DNA of 64,000 nucleotides from Dehalococcoidia bacterium (lineage in GTDB: Bacteria > Chloroflexota > Dehalococcoidia > GIF9 > AB-539-J10). Every line of letters starts with the position of its first letter. The first letter of the stretch is position 1. The notes under the pieces are model-generated. The model worked only from the letters and a program-made list of their open reading frames with translations, was not told the origin of the DNA and searched no databases. This document shows, piece after piece, positions 9,326 through 17,699 of the stretch. The DNA is taken from positions 186,001-250,000 of the forward strand of contig JAUWYX010000001.1 of NCBI GenBank assembly GCA_030615625.1, read 5' to 3'. Made by a program: the position numbers and the translations under genes.

Positions 9326-9982
9326 CTAACCCTGTCTCAGTAAAATAACAACCTTCCTGCCCTCACCCTCACCTATGCTCTGAGTTGTTACATCGGGATT
9401 ATCAGCCAGAGTTAAATGAACAATACGGCGTTCGTTAGCAGGCATTGGCTCCATAGTTATGTCACGGCGTCTTGATTTTACCTGCTCAGCTAGATATAAG
9501 GCCAATCTTTGCAAGGAATCACGACGGCGTTCTTTGTATCCGGCAACGTCAACTGTTAACGGCAGCCAGGCCTTTAACCGTCCAACTACTATGAGCTTGG
9601 TAATATATTCCAAAGAAGCTAGGGTCTGACCTCGCCGACCAATCAAGATACCCAAATCGTCACCCTTGATATCCAAAGCTAGAGGTATCTCATCGGATAG
9701 CACTTCAACCTTGGCTGTTACACCCAGCAATCCAAGCAACGTATCTAAAATTTCTGTGACCACCTTGACCGCATCCCCTTCGACAAGCTCAGGGCAGGCC
9801 TTTTCCGGCGGGGTTACTGGAATCACCCTGATTAAAGCCTCTTTGCCTCTTGCTCCTAAAATACCCGACTTCCTCTCTCTAACAACCTCCACCTCAAATT
9901 GGTCCCGGCTCAGCCCTAGCTGCGCCTCTGCCTTCTCTATCGCCTCTTCTACTGTCGCAGCTACTATCTCAATCCCTTCCAT
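9326..9982 (-). CDS. jag: Jag/KhpB-like RNA-binding protein (Jag-N, KH, R3H)
   Basis: About 218 residues. The N-terminal Jag domain starts MEGIEIVAATVEEAIEKA, the KH domain has the GXXG-like loop in LGILIGRRGQTLASLEYI, and the C-terminal R3H domain contains MPANERRIVHLTLAD. Its place directly after yidC is the usual one. The family binds RNA and affects cell envelope growth. An interspersed repeat inserted in frame between Jag-N and KH adds CPELVEG. The ATG at 9982 follows AAAGGG; the frame extends to a TTG at 10003 but that is a poorer start. Confidence 0.93.
   Translation of the reverse strand: MEGIEIVAATVEEAIEKAEAQLGLSRDQFEVEVVRERKSGILGARGKEALIRVIPVTPPEKACPELVEGDAVKVVTEILDTLLGLLGVTAKVEVLSDEIPLALDIKGDDLGILIGRRGQTLASLEYITKLIVVGRLKAWLPLTVDVAGYKERRRDSLQRLALYLAEQVKSRRRDITMEPMPANERRIVHLTLADNPDVTTQSIGEGEGRKVVILLRQG
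9776..9800. repeat. short interspersed repeat inside jag (CPELVEG-type)
   Basis: The unit CCCTTCGACAAGCTCAGG and its following GCAGGCC lie inside the coding region. Read on the coding strand it gives the peptide CPELVEG, and on the other strand STSSGQA. The same peptide signatures appear, as I recall, in many Chloroflexota genomes and mark mobile short repeats. It sits in the linker between two domains and keeps the frame. Confidence 0.7.
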
Positions 9983-10057
9983 AGTCCGATTTCCCTTTAA
10001 CAATTTGCTTTATTACCAGCACAACTTGCGATCATCTCTACAATGCTGGTTCTTCTT

Positions 10058-10801
10058 TCACTGTGTTGACTGAAATGGAGAACGGAATTTAAGGTAACCC
10101 CAGCCACCGGTGAAGAAATATTGAGTTATAATGCCAATTATATTGGAAACTGCCCAATAGAGAGCCAAGCCACTGGGGAACATCAAGGTGAGGAAGCCAA
10201 ACATGAGGGGCATCATCAGCAACATCATCCTGCTTGTGGACTGCTGCCTTGGGTCAACGGCTGGTGCTTGGGTCATCTTCTGCTGTACCCACATTGTGCC
10301 ACCAACTATGATAGCTAAAATAAAATATGGGTCAGGTTGTCCTAAATCGAGCCATAAAAATTTACTGCTCAACGGAATCGCCTGATTCACTATGTCCCAG
10401 GAATAAAGACGCTGAGCTAAATCAAGTAAGTTCTCGGGCGTGGTAGCCAGAGCTCTCATGATGGCTTGATAGAGCGCAATCCAGATAGGAAGCTGAATTA
10501 ACATGGGCCATAAGCAGCCCAGAGGGTTTACCCCGGCTTCCTTATAAAGCTTCATCATTTCTTCCTGAAGCTTTTGCTTATTTTTACCATATTTCTTTTG
10601 CAATTCTTGAATCTTCGGCTGCATATCCTGCAAAGCTTTGCTGGACTTGAACTGGCGCTTGGTAAGAGGCCAGGAGATCAAACGAACGATAATAGTAAGG
10701 GCAATGATTGCTAATCCAAAGCTACCAGATAAAAGGTGACTCAAGGCAATCAACACATTAAGTACTGGGTTACCTATAATTAAATTCCATACTTCTATCA
10801 T
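10058..10801 (-). CDS. yidC: YidC/Oxa1 family membrane protein insertase
   Basis: The 247-residue protein is the short form without the large periplasmic domain. Five hydrophobic segments can be seen: about 10-40, then after the charged hairpin KRQFKSSKALQDMQPKIQEL come CLWPMLIQLPIWIALYQAI, a segment near 155-170, MMLLMMPLMFGFLTLMF, and GLALYWAVSNIIGIITQYFF. The conserved NPLGCLWPMLIQLPIWIALY region is present. It inserts membrane proteins alone or with SecYEG. It lies between a beta-propeller lipoprotein gene and jag, with a short gap on each side. Confidence 0.96.
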   Translation of the reverse strand: MIEVWNLIIGNPVLNVLIALSHLLSGSFGLAIIALTIIVRLISWPLTKRQFKSSKALQDMQPKIQELQKKYGKNKQKLQEEMMKLYKEAGVNPLGCLWPMLIQLPIWIALYQAIMRALATTPENLLDLAQRLYSWDIVNQAIPLSSKFLWLDLGQPDPYFILAIIVGGTMWVQQKMTQAPAVDPRQQSTSRMMLLMMPLMFGFLTLMFPSGLALYWAVSNIIGIITQYFFTGGWGYLKFRSPFQSTQ

Positions 10802-10813
10802 GGGGCGCGACCC

Positions 10814-12019
10814 TCACTCTTCAATAGTCAAGGAAATTAGCTGACTCACTTCCCCTTTCTCAATATCCACAACATATAACTGCTTATCTTCACCTCGAAT
10901 ATAAACCAGACCTTCTTGAGCGCAAAAAGAACTTCTAACAGCAGCACCAATTGAGATAGTCTTCAACGGCACTGCCTCATCTCCAAGCTCGGCGCTGAGG
11001 TCAAAAACATATACAGTGCCTGATTCATCGGTTACTATTAGTAGATTATCCAGCAAAACAGGCGAAGAAACTATAGAGTTTCCAGCATCAAATTCCCATA
11101 GCTTTTCCCCTGTTTTTGCCTCAATAGCATAAAGTTTACCATCGAGACAGCCAGTATAAACAATGCCTTCATTGACTATAGGAGATGCCCAGAACCAATT
11201 ACCGGCTGGTTTCTCCTCGGGAAATTTCCACAGCGGCACATCACTACCTATTTTTACGGCATAAAGATAGCGGTCAAACGAACCCAAAAATATAGTATCC
11301 TCGTAAATCACAGGTGAAGAAGCAAAGCCTGCCTCTGATTCAAAAGACCAGTTCAATAACTCCCCCGTTTCTAACGATAACGCATAGATATGACCATCGA
11401 AAGTGCTGACATAGAGAGTATCACCCTGAATTACCGGGGATGTCCACAGCTTTCCATATTTTTCGTCTAAGATCTTTGATTCCCAATTTAAATCACCGAA
11501 TTCCTTATCCAGAGAATACACCCTGCCATTGGAGCTACTTACATATATGGCATCCTCGCTCACTAACAAGTCAGCTACTATAGCATTGCTTTTTGCATTA
11601 TCTATGGGACAATCCCACTTCCATTCACCATACCTCGTCTGAAGAGGCAAATCCTCACCTCTCGCCGACCTCGCCGACGTGTTCAGGGCTAGAACCTGGC
11701 CACTATAGGTGCCAATGTAAACTATATCTCTATCTACAACCGGTGTATCATATATAGCAGCTGGAGCCGATGTCGGGCCACATGATAAGCCGCTGGAGGG
11801 TGCAGTGCCCGGGGCAATGGAATAAGACCATTCTAGATTTCCAGTTGACGAATTTATCGCCACCACCCTGCCATCCACGGTGCCCACATAAATAATGCCC
11901 TCGTGAACTGCAGTTCCTGCCCATCCCTTCGCTAACTGAGCACTACCTGAAATACAGGAAACCAGTGTCAAGGGCAAAAGAGCAATTACAACGAGGAGTA
12001 ATATCTTTGGTTGCTTCAT
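10814..12019 (-). CDS. PQQ-type beta-propeller lipoprotein (BamB-like)
   Basis: About 401 residues. The start MKQPKILLLVVIALLP leads to a lipobox LVSC, so the mature protein is probably a lipid-anchored surface protein. The rest is a run of propeller blades with the usual YVGTVDGRVVAINSSTGNLEW pattern (also VYSLDKEFGDLNWE, IYALSLETGELL, LYAIEAKTGEKLWEF, VYVFD). I chose the ATG at 12019; the longer GTG start at 12049 overlaps yidD. It sits between yidD and yidC, a place where other genomes have no such gene, so a link to membrane protein insertion or quality control is possible but inferred. Confidence 0.9.
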   Translation of the reverse strand: MKQPKILLLVVIALLPLTLVSCISGSAQLAKGWAGTAVHEGIIYVGTVDGRVVAINSSTGNLEWSYSIAPGTAPSSGLSCGPTSAPAAIYDTPVVDRDIVYIGTYSGQVLALNTSARSARGEDLPLQTRYGEWKWDCPIDNAKSNAIVADLLVSEDAIYVSSSNGRVYSLDKEFGDLNWESKILDEKYGKLWTSPVIQGDTLYVSTFDGHIYALSLETGELLNWSFESEAGFASSPVIYEDTIFLGSFDRYLYAVKIGSDVPLWKFPEEKPAGNWFWASPIVNEGIVYTGCLDGKLYAIEAKTGEKLWEFDAGNSIVSSPVLLDNLLIVTDESGTVYVFDLSAELGDEAVPLKTISIGAAVRSSFCAQEGLVYIRGEDKQLYVVDIEKGEVSQLISLTIEE

Positions 12020-12026
12020 TGTATAA

Positions 12027-12236
12027 CTAAGGTATTGGGTCGTAGCCACCTTCAGAGAAGGGGTTACATCGAACTAGCCTCTTGGCTGCCAGCCAGCTAC
12101 CTTGGGCAAACCCATGTCTTTTAATTGCCTCAAAAGCATACTGCGAGCATGTAGGCTGGAAACGACAAACATTAGGGAGAACCTTCGACACTGTGTTCTG
12201 GTACAATTTAATTAAACCCAGAGCTAATTGATTCAT
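12027..12236 (-). CDS. yidD: membrane protein insertion efficiency factor YidD
   Basis: The 69-residue protein has the whole family signature: LGLIKLYQNTVSKVLPNVCRFQPTCS (shown here as YQNTVSKVLP and CRFQPTCSQYA), then EAIKRHG and RCNPFSEGGYDPIP. It is a small membrane-associated factor that helps YidC. It overlaps rnpA by 4 nt (ATGA-type junction), so the two are translationally coupled. Confidence 0.97.
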   Translation of the reverse strand: MNQLALGLIKLYQNTVSKVLPNVCRFQPTCSQYAFEAIKRHGFAQGSWLAAKRLVRCNPFSEGGYDPIP

Positions 12237-12571
12237 CCGTTGCTCTCCAACAATTGCGCCCGAGCTAAAAGCTTGGTTACTACCCTCTCTAGCTGGTGAT
12301 AGTCAGCATTGACTGCTACAGACCGAGCCATGAAGACGATATCCCATCCCGACTTTAGCGATTGCAGTCTCATTATTTCCTTGAGTAGCCTCTTCACGCG
12401 ATTACGCTGCACCGCCTTGCCTACTTTTTTAGTCACAGAAAAACCATATCGGCTTAGATTTAAACTATTGGGCATCGCCTTCATAACTACCAAGCTATTT
12501 GCCCATACTTTGCCTTGTCGATAAACCAAGGTATATTGTGCTCTATTAGTTAAAAAATGAGGCTCCTTCAC
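12233..12571 (-). CDS. rnpA: ribonuclease P protein component
   Basis: The 112-residue basic protein pairs with the RNase P RNA to remove 5' leaders from tRNA precursors. The signature RNRVKRLLKEIMRL is present, preceded by GFSVTKKVGKAV. The GTG start at 12571 lies 9 nt after the rpmH stop, as in most rpmH-rnpA pairs. The RNase P RNA gene itself is not in the window. Confidence 0.96.
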   Translation of the reverse strand: MKEPHFLTNRAQYTLVYRQGKVWANSLVVMKAMPNSLNLSRYGFSVTKKVGKAVQRNRVKRLLKEIMRLQSLKSGWDIVFMARSVAVNADYHQLERVVTKLLARAQLLESNG

Positions 12572-12580
12572 AAGCTAGAG

Positions 12581-12721
12581 TTAAACTGGAGTCAGCCTAT
12601 ACCTCCCCTTAAGGCGCCTTGCTTGAAGCACTCGTCTTCCAGCTCGAGTGGCCATTCTAGCGCGAAAACCTAAGCTGCGCCTCCGGGAAATTTTCTTCGG
12701 TTGATAAGTCCGCTTTGGCAT
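12581..12721 (-). CDS. rpmH: 50S ribosomal protein L34
   Basis: A 46-codon gene: [19 protein letters not shown], then [20 protein letters not shown] and a short tail RYRLTPV. This is the canonical L34 sequence. It lies 3 nt after rpsR and 9 nt before rnpA on the same strand. The position near rnpA, yidD, yidC and jag is the usual one near oriC, but no dnaA or DnaA-box cluster is seen here. Confidence 0.97.
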   Translation of the reverse strand: MPKRTYQPKKISRRRSLGFRARMATRAGRRVLQARRLKGRYRLTPV

Positions 12722-12724
12722 TCT

Positions 12725-13033
12725 TCAAACCGTCGAACGGGATAGGCCTACGCCTCCTGTTTTCCAAATATGGCTTGGTGCGTAAGGTAACATAGCAAGA
12801 TAACGAGCCCTCTTTATAGCTTGTGCTAAGCTTCTTTGATGTTTAGCACAACTTCTGCTCCTCCGCCGCGACACAATCTTACCTTGATTGGAAATATAGC
12901 GAGATAACACAGAAACATCTTTATAGTCGATTTTCATACTCCCCTTGCAAAAGGGACAGACTGCTGGCCTGGTGATGAAGCTCCTAGTACTTCTTGCTCT
13001 TCCAGTATTAGCCACTCTTCTAGTATTAGCCAA
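12725..13033 (-). CDS. rpsR: 30S ribosomal protein S18
   Basis: The 102-residue protein has an S18 core from about residue 25. It includes the Cys ligands of a zinc-binding type (CPFCKG and CAKHQRSLAQAIKRARYLAMLPY) and an N-terminal basic extension of about 20 residues. The C-terminal tail KTGGVGLSRSTV is also longer than usual. It is part of rpsF-ssb-rpsR, where S6 and S18 bind each other on the 30S platform. Confidence 0.96.
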   Translation of the reverse strand: MANTRRVANTGRARSTRSFITRPAVCPFCKGSMKIDYKDVSVLSRYISNQGKIVSRRRSRSCAKHQRSLAQAIKRARYLAMLPYAPSHIWKTGGVGLSRSTV

Positions 13034-13051
13034 ATCTTTTTCTCCTTTATT

Positions 13052-13441
13052 TTAGTCAAAGGGTAAATCTTCAGGCTCAAGCTCCCCTTCTTCGGCTAGG
13101 GAAACCGGAGCCACTCTGTCGAGGAAAATTACTCGGTTTGCTGACACTTCAAGGCTGGTACGCATCTGCCCATCTTGCCCTTCCCAATTACGAGAGTGTA
13201 ACCTCCCTTCAACATAAACTCGCCTCCCTTTGGACAAAAATTGATTGCAGCTTTCAGCTTGCTTGCCCCAAACGCTAACTCTAAACCATTCTGTTTCTTC
13301 CCGCCGCTCCCCGTCAGAACCAACATAACGATAATTGGTAGCCATGCGAAAAGAGGTAACTGCCTTTCCATTGGGCGTGTACCTCATCTCGGGGTCACTA
13401 CCTACGTTGCCAATGAGCATTACTTTGTTTAAGCTCGACAT
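13052..13441 (-). CDS. ssb: single-stranded DNA-binding protein
   Basis: 129 residues with a single OB fold: LNKVMLIGNVGSDPEMRYTP, then ETEWFRVSVWGKQAESCNQF and GRRVYVEGRLHSRNW. The acidic tip reads EPEDLPFD, with an extra Asp after the usual terminal Phe. It coats single-stranded DNA and recruits partners through that tip. The linker is short for an SSB, and the gene is flanked by rpsF and rpsR as usual. Confidence 0.95.
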   Translation of the reverse strand: MSSLNKVMLIGNVGSDPEMRYTPNGKAVTSFRMATNYRYVGSDGERREETEWFRVSVWGKQAESCNQFLSKGRRVYVEGRLHSRNWEGQDGQMRTSLEVSANRVIFLDRVAPVSLAEEGELEPEDLPFD

Positions 13442-13442
13442 A

Positions 13443-13730
13443 TTAATCTTCTACTTTTACCACAAGATATCGCAGAATATCCCCCGAAGCACTAATTTCT
13501 CCTTCAAGTTCCTTAACCGATTGTGGCATTAACTTAAAGCGAGCTAGAAAATAATCAGCCTCCATAAATTTCCTTACAGGGTAAGCCAGCTTTCTTCTCC
13601 CCCATTTTTTTATCTCTTCCACCGCCCCACCACGGCTATTAATGGACTGAGTCACCTTGTCTACAATTTTAGACACTCCTTCTTCATCAACTTCGGGACT
13701 AATTATGGCTACCAGCTCATAATCATGCAT
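13443..13730 (-). CDS. rpsF: 30S ribosomal protein S6
   Basis: 95 residues: MHDYELVAIISPEVDEEGV at the start, then GGAVEEIKKWGRRKLAYPVRK and ADYFLARFKL. It is the first gene of the ten-gene minus-strand run down to ileS, with 1 nt between its stop and the ssb start. It is transcribed divergently from thiL. Confidence 0.96.
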   Translation of the reverse strand: MHDYELVAIISPEVDEEGVSKIVDKVTQSINSRGGAVEEIKKWGRRKLAYPVRKFMEADYFLARFKLMPQSVKELEGEISASGDILRYLVVKVED

Positions 13731-13827
13731 GTCTAGATTTTATACCACAGGGAATAAAATGGCAACAAGAACTATGTTTTAGCCACCTATTATATCTACC
13801 AGCTAGAATGTTAAATAAAGCCAGTGT

Positions 13828-13833
13828 TATAAT
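13828..13833 (+). promoter_or_regulatory. TATAAT -10 box directly before thiL
   Basis: A perfect TATAAT ends 7 nt before the ATG at 13841. If used, the transcript would start at or next to the start codon, so thiL would be leaderless. No convincing -35 box is visible. The alternative start at 13808 would lie upstream of it. Confidence 0.4.
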
Positions 13834-13840
13834 TCCACCA

Positions 13841-14869
13841 ATGAAAGTATCTGAGTTGGGAGAATTTGGCCTGATTAACCTCATACGCAGCAGCAGTGCT
13901 AGATACGAAAATTCTGGACGCACTCCGTGGCAAGAAATTTTAGTGGGCATTGGTGATGACGCTGCTGCTTGGCAAAGTGACAATCACATTCAGTTAGCTA
14001 CTACAGATACTCTAGTCCAGGATATACACTTTGACCTAGACGTCATTAACTGGGATGAATTGGGCTGGAAAGCACTGGCTGTAAATCTAAGCGATATAGC
14101 TGCCATGGGTGGTATTCCCAAGTACGCTTTGCTTTCTCTGGCACTGCCTGGCGAACTGGAGGTGGAAGACATCTCCAGATTTACTAACAGCATGATGCAT
14201 CTGGCCAGGGAATTTGGAGTGGCTATAGTTGGAGGTAATGTAGCTACCGCTCCCAATGTAGTTATCACTGTAACAATCATAGGTTGCTCCAAAGGCAAAG
14301 CGATACTTAAGAGGTCAACAGCTTCTTCTGGTGAGCAAATAGCTGTCACAGGATACTTGGGATTATCGGCAGCCGGCCTGGAAATGTTCAAGGGAAAAAC
14401 CATTTCAGATCCCGAAATAAGCAATATCCTGAGACGAGCTCACTTTAAGCCCATGCCAAGAGTAAAAGAAGGGCAAATTTTAATCGAACAAGGAGTTAAA
14501 ACTGCTATAGATATAAGCGATGGGCTTATTGCTGATCTTGATCATATATGTGAATCCAGCAAAGTCAACGCCAAGATAAAGATAGAACAAGTGCCAGTGC
14601 ACCCTGTAGTCACAGCAAATTTCCCTAACCATCAGGAGCTGGCTTTATGTGGGGGAGAGGATTATGAGCTTCTTTTTACCGCTGATGAGGCCACTATTGC
14701 CCGGACTAAGCAAGCACTAAACTGCCCGGTGACTGTAATCGGCGACATAACAGAAGAAAAGTTACCAACACGAGTGACTGTAATGGATAGCAAAGAAAAT
14801 ATCATCTCTTGCAAAAAAGGAGGCTGGGAACACTTTAAGAATGGAGTCTTTGAAGTTAAATTCGCATAG
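13841..14869 (+). CDS. thiL: thiamine-monophosphate kinase
   Basis: 342 residues of the PurM/ThiL fold. The start MKVSELGEFGLINLIR is the family N-terminus. The metal- and ATP-binding segments VGIGDDAAAW, TTDTLVQDIHFDLD and GWKALAVNLSDIAAMGG are present, as are AIDISDGLIADLDHI and LCGGEDYELLFTA. It phosphorylates thiamine phosphate to thiamine pyrophosphate. An in-frame ATG at 13808 would add 11 residues but does not match the family. It overlaps tsaE by 29 nt. No other thiamine gene or TPP riboswitch is seen. Confidence 0.95.
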   Translation: MKVSELGEFGLINLIRSSSARYENSGRTPWQEILVGIGDDAAAWQSDNHIQLATTDTLVQDIHFDLDVINWDELGWKALAVNLSDIAAMGGIPKYALLSLALPGELEVEDISRFTNSMMHLAREFGVAIVGGNVATAPNVVITVTIIGCSKGKAILKRSTASSGEQIAVTGYLGLSAAGLEMFKGKTISDPEISNILRRAHFKPMPRVKEGQILIEQGVKTAIDISDGLIADLDHICESSKVNAKIKIEQVPVHPVVTANFPNHQELALCGGEDYELLFTADEATIARTKQALNCPVTVIGDITEEKLPTRVTVMDSKENIISCKKGGWEHFKNGVFEVKFA

Positions 14870-15341
14870 CCCTGAACAAACTCAGCTTTTAGGAAGTTAC
14901 CTGGGGGAACTAGCTCAAAAAGTTGATATTTTCCTCCTCATAGGTGAGTTGGGAACGGGCAAGACTTGTTTTGTCCAAGGCATCGCTCGCGGGCTGAATG
15001 TAAAAGAATATGCCTTCAGTCCCTCCTTTGTCATCCTTAGAGAGTATCATGGCCGACTTCCCTTATATCACATTGATTTCTATCGTTTGGATCACATTGA
15101 GGAAATTACTGACTTGGGGCTGGAGGACTATTTTTACGGCGACGGAGTCTGTGTGGTTGAATGGGCAGAGAAAGGACTGCAGGTAGTACCCCGGGATAAT
15201 CTGCTTATCACCATACACTATATTCCTGCCTCCCAGACAGGACGGTCTATTTGCCTGAAACCTCAAGGCGAGCGCTACTATGAACTAATAGAACAACTCA
15301 AAAAAAGAGCGGGAATTGTGGCTCTGAATACGAAATGCTAA
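14841..15341 (+). CDS. tsaE: tRNA t6A biosynthesis ATPase TsaE
   Basis: 166 residues with the P-loop LIGELGTGKTCFVQGIARGL, the segment SPSFVILREY, and the Walker B-like HIDFYRL; then VCVVEWAEKG. It works with TsaB and TsaD to make N6-threonylcarbamoyladenosine at position 37 of ANN-decoding tRNAs. tsaB follows 95 nt downstream, supporting the call. The start overlaps the end of thiL. Confidence 0.95.
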   Translation: MESLKLNSHSPEQTQLLGSYLGELAQKVDIFLLIGELGTGKTCFVQGIARGLNVKEYAFSPSFVILREYHGRLPLYHIDFYRLDHIEEITDLGLEDYFYGDGVCVVEWAEKGLQVVPRDNLLITIHYIPASQTGRSICLKPQGERYYELIEQLKKRAGIVALNTKC

Positions 15342-15436
15342 ACTTTTTAACTTTTGCTCTGTCACTTTGCATGTTTCTTTTCACTTTTTTTCGTTCCAGA
15401 AGGATTTGTCTGGAGTTTAGAAATTAGATTTCTGCT

Positions 15437-16180
15437 ATGGAATTAGCTATAGATACTTCATCCGGTACCGCCAGTGTTGCTTTATCTCATAATGGTGAAG
15501 TACTGACTTCGCTAACCTGGCAAACAGCACGAAACCATACAATACAACTGTTGCCGAATTTAGTTTGCTTGCTACAACAAGCCAAGGTGGAGCTAGACTC
15601 TATAGAAGCAATCACTGTAGCTAAAGGTCCAGGAAGCTTTAATGGACTCCGAGTAGGTATAAGCACTGCTAAGGGGCTAGCTTTTGCCTTAAATATTCCT
15701 TTGCTTGGTGTAAACACATTAGAAGCTGAAGCCTATCCCTTTGCCTTTACAGGATTGCCCCTGCGCCCCATTCACAAGGCTGGCCGCGAGGAAATAGCCA
15801 CTGCCCTTTACCGGCAAAAAGATAATGAATGGCAATATCTAGAAGCAGAAAATCTAACTACAGTTAAAACTTTGTGCCGTCGAATTAAGCAAAAAACGCT
15901 TTTTTGTGGTGAAATCCCTCCTGACATAATAAGCGAAATACAGCAAAAACTGGGCAAGCAAGCTATAATTTCCCAAAGTAATAGCCCATCTCGAGCTAGC
16001 TCTTTGGCTATATTAGGTTGGCGAAAATTGAGCAGGGGAGAACAAGATGACCCGGTCACCCTACAGCCATTATACCTTCGCCCCCCTCATATAACCAAGC
16101 CCAGGGATAAAACACCCCTTTTACCACTCCGAGTGGAGCAAAGGAGACCAGGAAATGGGAAACCCCAGATTAGATGTTGA
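15437..16180 (+). CDS. tsaB: tRNA t6A biosynthesis scaffold protein TsaB
   Basis: 247 residues of the inactive ASKHA fold: MELAIDTSSGTASVALSHNG, then ITVAKGPGSFNGLRVGISTAKGLA (shown as GPGSFNGLRVGIS), LGVNTLEAEAY and a C-terminal LYLRPPHITKP. It stabilises the TsaD partner in t6A synthesis. The segment where active homologues have DARR reads HKAGREEI. The last 26 nt overlap the next gene. tsaD and rimI, often next in line, are absent here. Confidence 0.93.
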   Translation: MELAIDTSSGTASVALSHNGEVLTSLTWQTARNHTIQLLPNLVCLLQQAKVELDSIEAITVAKGPGSFNGLRVGISTAKGLAFALNIPLLGVNTLEAEAYPFAFTGLPLRPIHKAGREEIATALYRQKDNEWQYLEAENLTTVKTLCRRIKQKTLFCGEIPPDIISEIQQKLGKQAIISQSNSPSRASSLAILGWRKLSRGEQDDPVTLQPLYLRPPHITKPRDKTPLLPLRVEQRRPGNGKPQIRC

Positions 16181-17216
16181 GTACACAGCAAGGCTTTGTT
16201 TTGCCTGTAGCCAGAAGAACCCTATAGGGCTAAAGTTGAAACCTGTTCACGATGGAGAAAAAGTCACCGCAGAGTTCACCGCCGGAGAGTTTCATCAAGG
16301 CTGGAATGATGTGGTCCACGGCGGTATTCTCTACACCCTTCTCGATGAGGTAACTGCTTACGCCATGCTTTGCCATGGGATTGAGCTTGGCGTTACTGCC
16401 AAGAGCGAGATAAGATTTAAACAGGAAGCACCCATCAATGAGCCAATCCAAGCCTCTGCCTGGGTCACTAAACTGACAAAACGGCTAGTGGAAACTAAAG
16501 GGGTGCTTACTCTCAAGGATAATACAGTCATAGCCAATGGCGATTTCTTATTTTACGTCTGGAGACAGTCAAAAAAGACAATCCTCTGGGACATGGACGG
16601 GGTTATTGCCGATTCCAATTCCTTCCACTTTGCTGCCTGGCAAGAGACCTTTGCTAAAAGGGGGATAAAATTCACCAAAGAAGATTTTACCAAGCTCTTT
16701 GGCACCAGAAATGACTTCATAATCGGCAGCATTATGGGCAGGGAACTCCCTGAAGGAGATGTCAAAATCATGGTACAGGAGAAAGAAGAAATTTTTCGAC
16801 GGAAGGCAACAGGAAGCATCAAGCCATTTCCCGGGGCAGTAAGGCTGCTGAATGCAATAAAGAAGGGGAATTTCAAACTAGGCTTGGTTTCTTCAGCGCC
16901 AAAGGAGAATATCGACCTGGTCCTTAGTGAGCTTAATTTGGAAGGGATTTTTGATTGTATTGTTTTTGGTCAAGAAGTATCCGAAAGCAAACCCAGTCCC
17001 CAGATATATCTTTTAGCTGCCAAGAAACTGGAAGTGACACCCAACGATTGCGTGGTAATTGAAGATTCCCCACTGGGAGTCAAAGCAGCCAAAACCGCGG
17101 GGATGAAATGCTTGGCCATAACCAATACACACCCTCGACAAAAGCACGAGGAGGCTGACAGAATAGTTGACTCTTTAGAAAACATGGATTTGATCACCCT
17201 GCTCACGAGGGTTTAG
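16155..17216 (+). CDS. hotdog-fold thioesterase fused to a HAD phosphatase
   Basis: A 353-residue two-domain protein. Residues 1-135 are a PaaI-type hotdog thioesterase (LCFACSQKNPIGLKLKP, HQGWNDVVHGGILYTLLDE). Residues 138-353 are a beta-phosphoglucomutase-like HAD phosphatase with motif I DMDGVIADSN, motif II SSAPK, motif III around SKPSP and motif IV VVIEDSPLGVKAAKTAGM. Both sets of catalytic residues look intact. The two activities are normally separate proteins. The ATG at 16155 has AAGGAG upstream and overlaps tsaB by 26 nt, so it is in the tsaE-tsaB operon. The joint substrate is unknown. Confidence 0.9.
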   Translation: MGNPRLDVEYTARLCFACSQKNPIGLKLKPVHDGEKVTAEFTAGEFHQGWNDVVHGGILYTLLDEVTAYAMLCHGIELGVTAKSEIRFKQEAPINEPIQASAWVTKLTKRLVETKGVLTLKDNTVIANGDFLFYVWRQSKKTILWDMDGVIADSNSFHFAAWQETFAKRGIKFTKEDFTKLFGTRNDFIIGSIMGRELPEGDVKIMVQEKEEIFRRKATGSIKPFPGAVRLLNAIKKGNFKLGLVSSAPKENIDLVLSELNLEGIFDCIVFGQEVSESKPSPQIYLLAAKKLEVTPNDCVVIEDSPLGVKAAKTAGMKCLAITNTHPRQKHEEADRIVDSLENMDLITLLTRV

Positions 17217-17252
17217 AAAGGAGCCAGGATAAGGAAGAAGGAGATTTAAATC

Positions 17253-17699
17253 ATGGAGAGAAGTTTAGTTCTTATCAAACCTGATGCCGTACAACGGGGA
17301 TTGGCCGGGGAAATCATTTCTCGCCTGGAAAAGAAAGGGCTTAAAATCGTAGCTATGAAGATGTTGCATATGGATAAGAATTTGGCCCAACGCCACTATG
17401 CTATCCATAAAGGGAAAGCTTTCTTCGATGATTTGGTAAATTTCATCACTTCTAGCCCAGTCATCGCCATCGTCTTCCAAGGTAAAAATGCCGTGGAAAT
17501 AATACGGCAAATGATGGGAGAAACTGACCCTGCCAAAGCCTACAGGGGCACTATCAGAGGCGATTTTGGCATTGATATTGGACATAACTTAGTACATGGC
17601 TCTGATTCACTGGAAAATGCCTCGAAGGAAATAGACTTATTCTTCTCAGCAGAGGAAATTTTCAACTATGAGCGGGAGCTGGATACATGGATCTATTGA
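17253..17699 (+). CDS. ndk: nucleoside diphosphate kinase
   Basis: 148 residues: MERSLVLIKPDAVQRGLAGE, KGLKIVAMKML, and RGDFGIDIGHNLVHGSDS, where the active-site His is in NLVHGSD. It balances nucleoside triphosphates by phosphate transfer through that His. The ATG has a good site (AAGGAG) 10 nt upstream. The 3' end overlaps the convergent rsfS by 7 nt. Confidence 0.97.
   Translation: MERSLVLIKPDAVQRGLAGEIISRLEKKGLKIVAMKMLHMDKNLAQRHYAIHKGKAFFDDLVNFITSSPVIAIVFQGKNAVEIIRQMMGETDPAKAYRGTIRGDFGIDIGHNLVHGSDSLENASKEIDLFFSAEEIFNYERELDTWIY

Noticed and set aside
12581..13828. Replication origin next to rpmH
   Set aside because: The rpmH cluster is often near oriC, but no dnaA, no DnaA-box cluster and no AT-rich unwinding region is seen.
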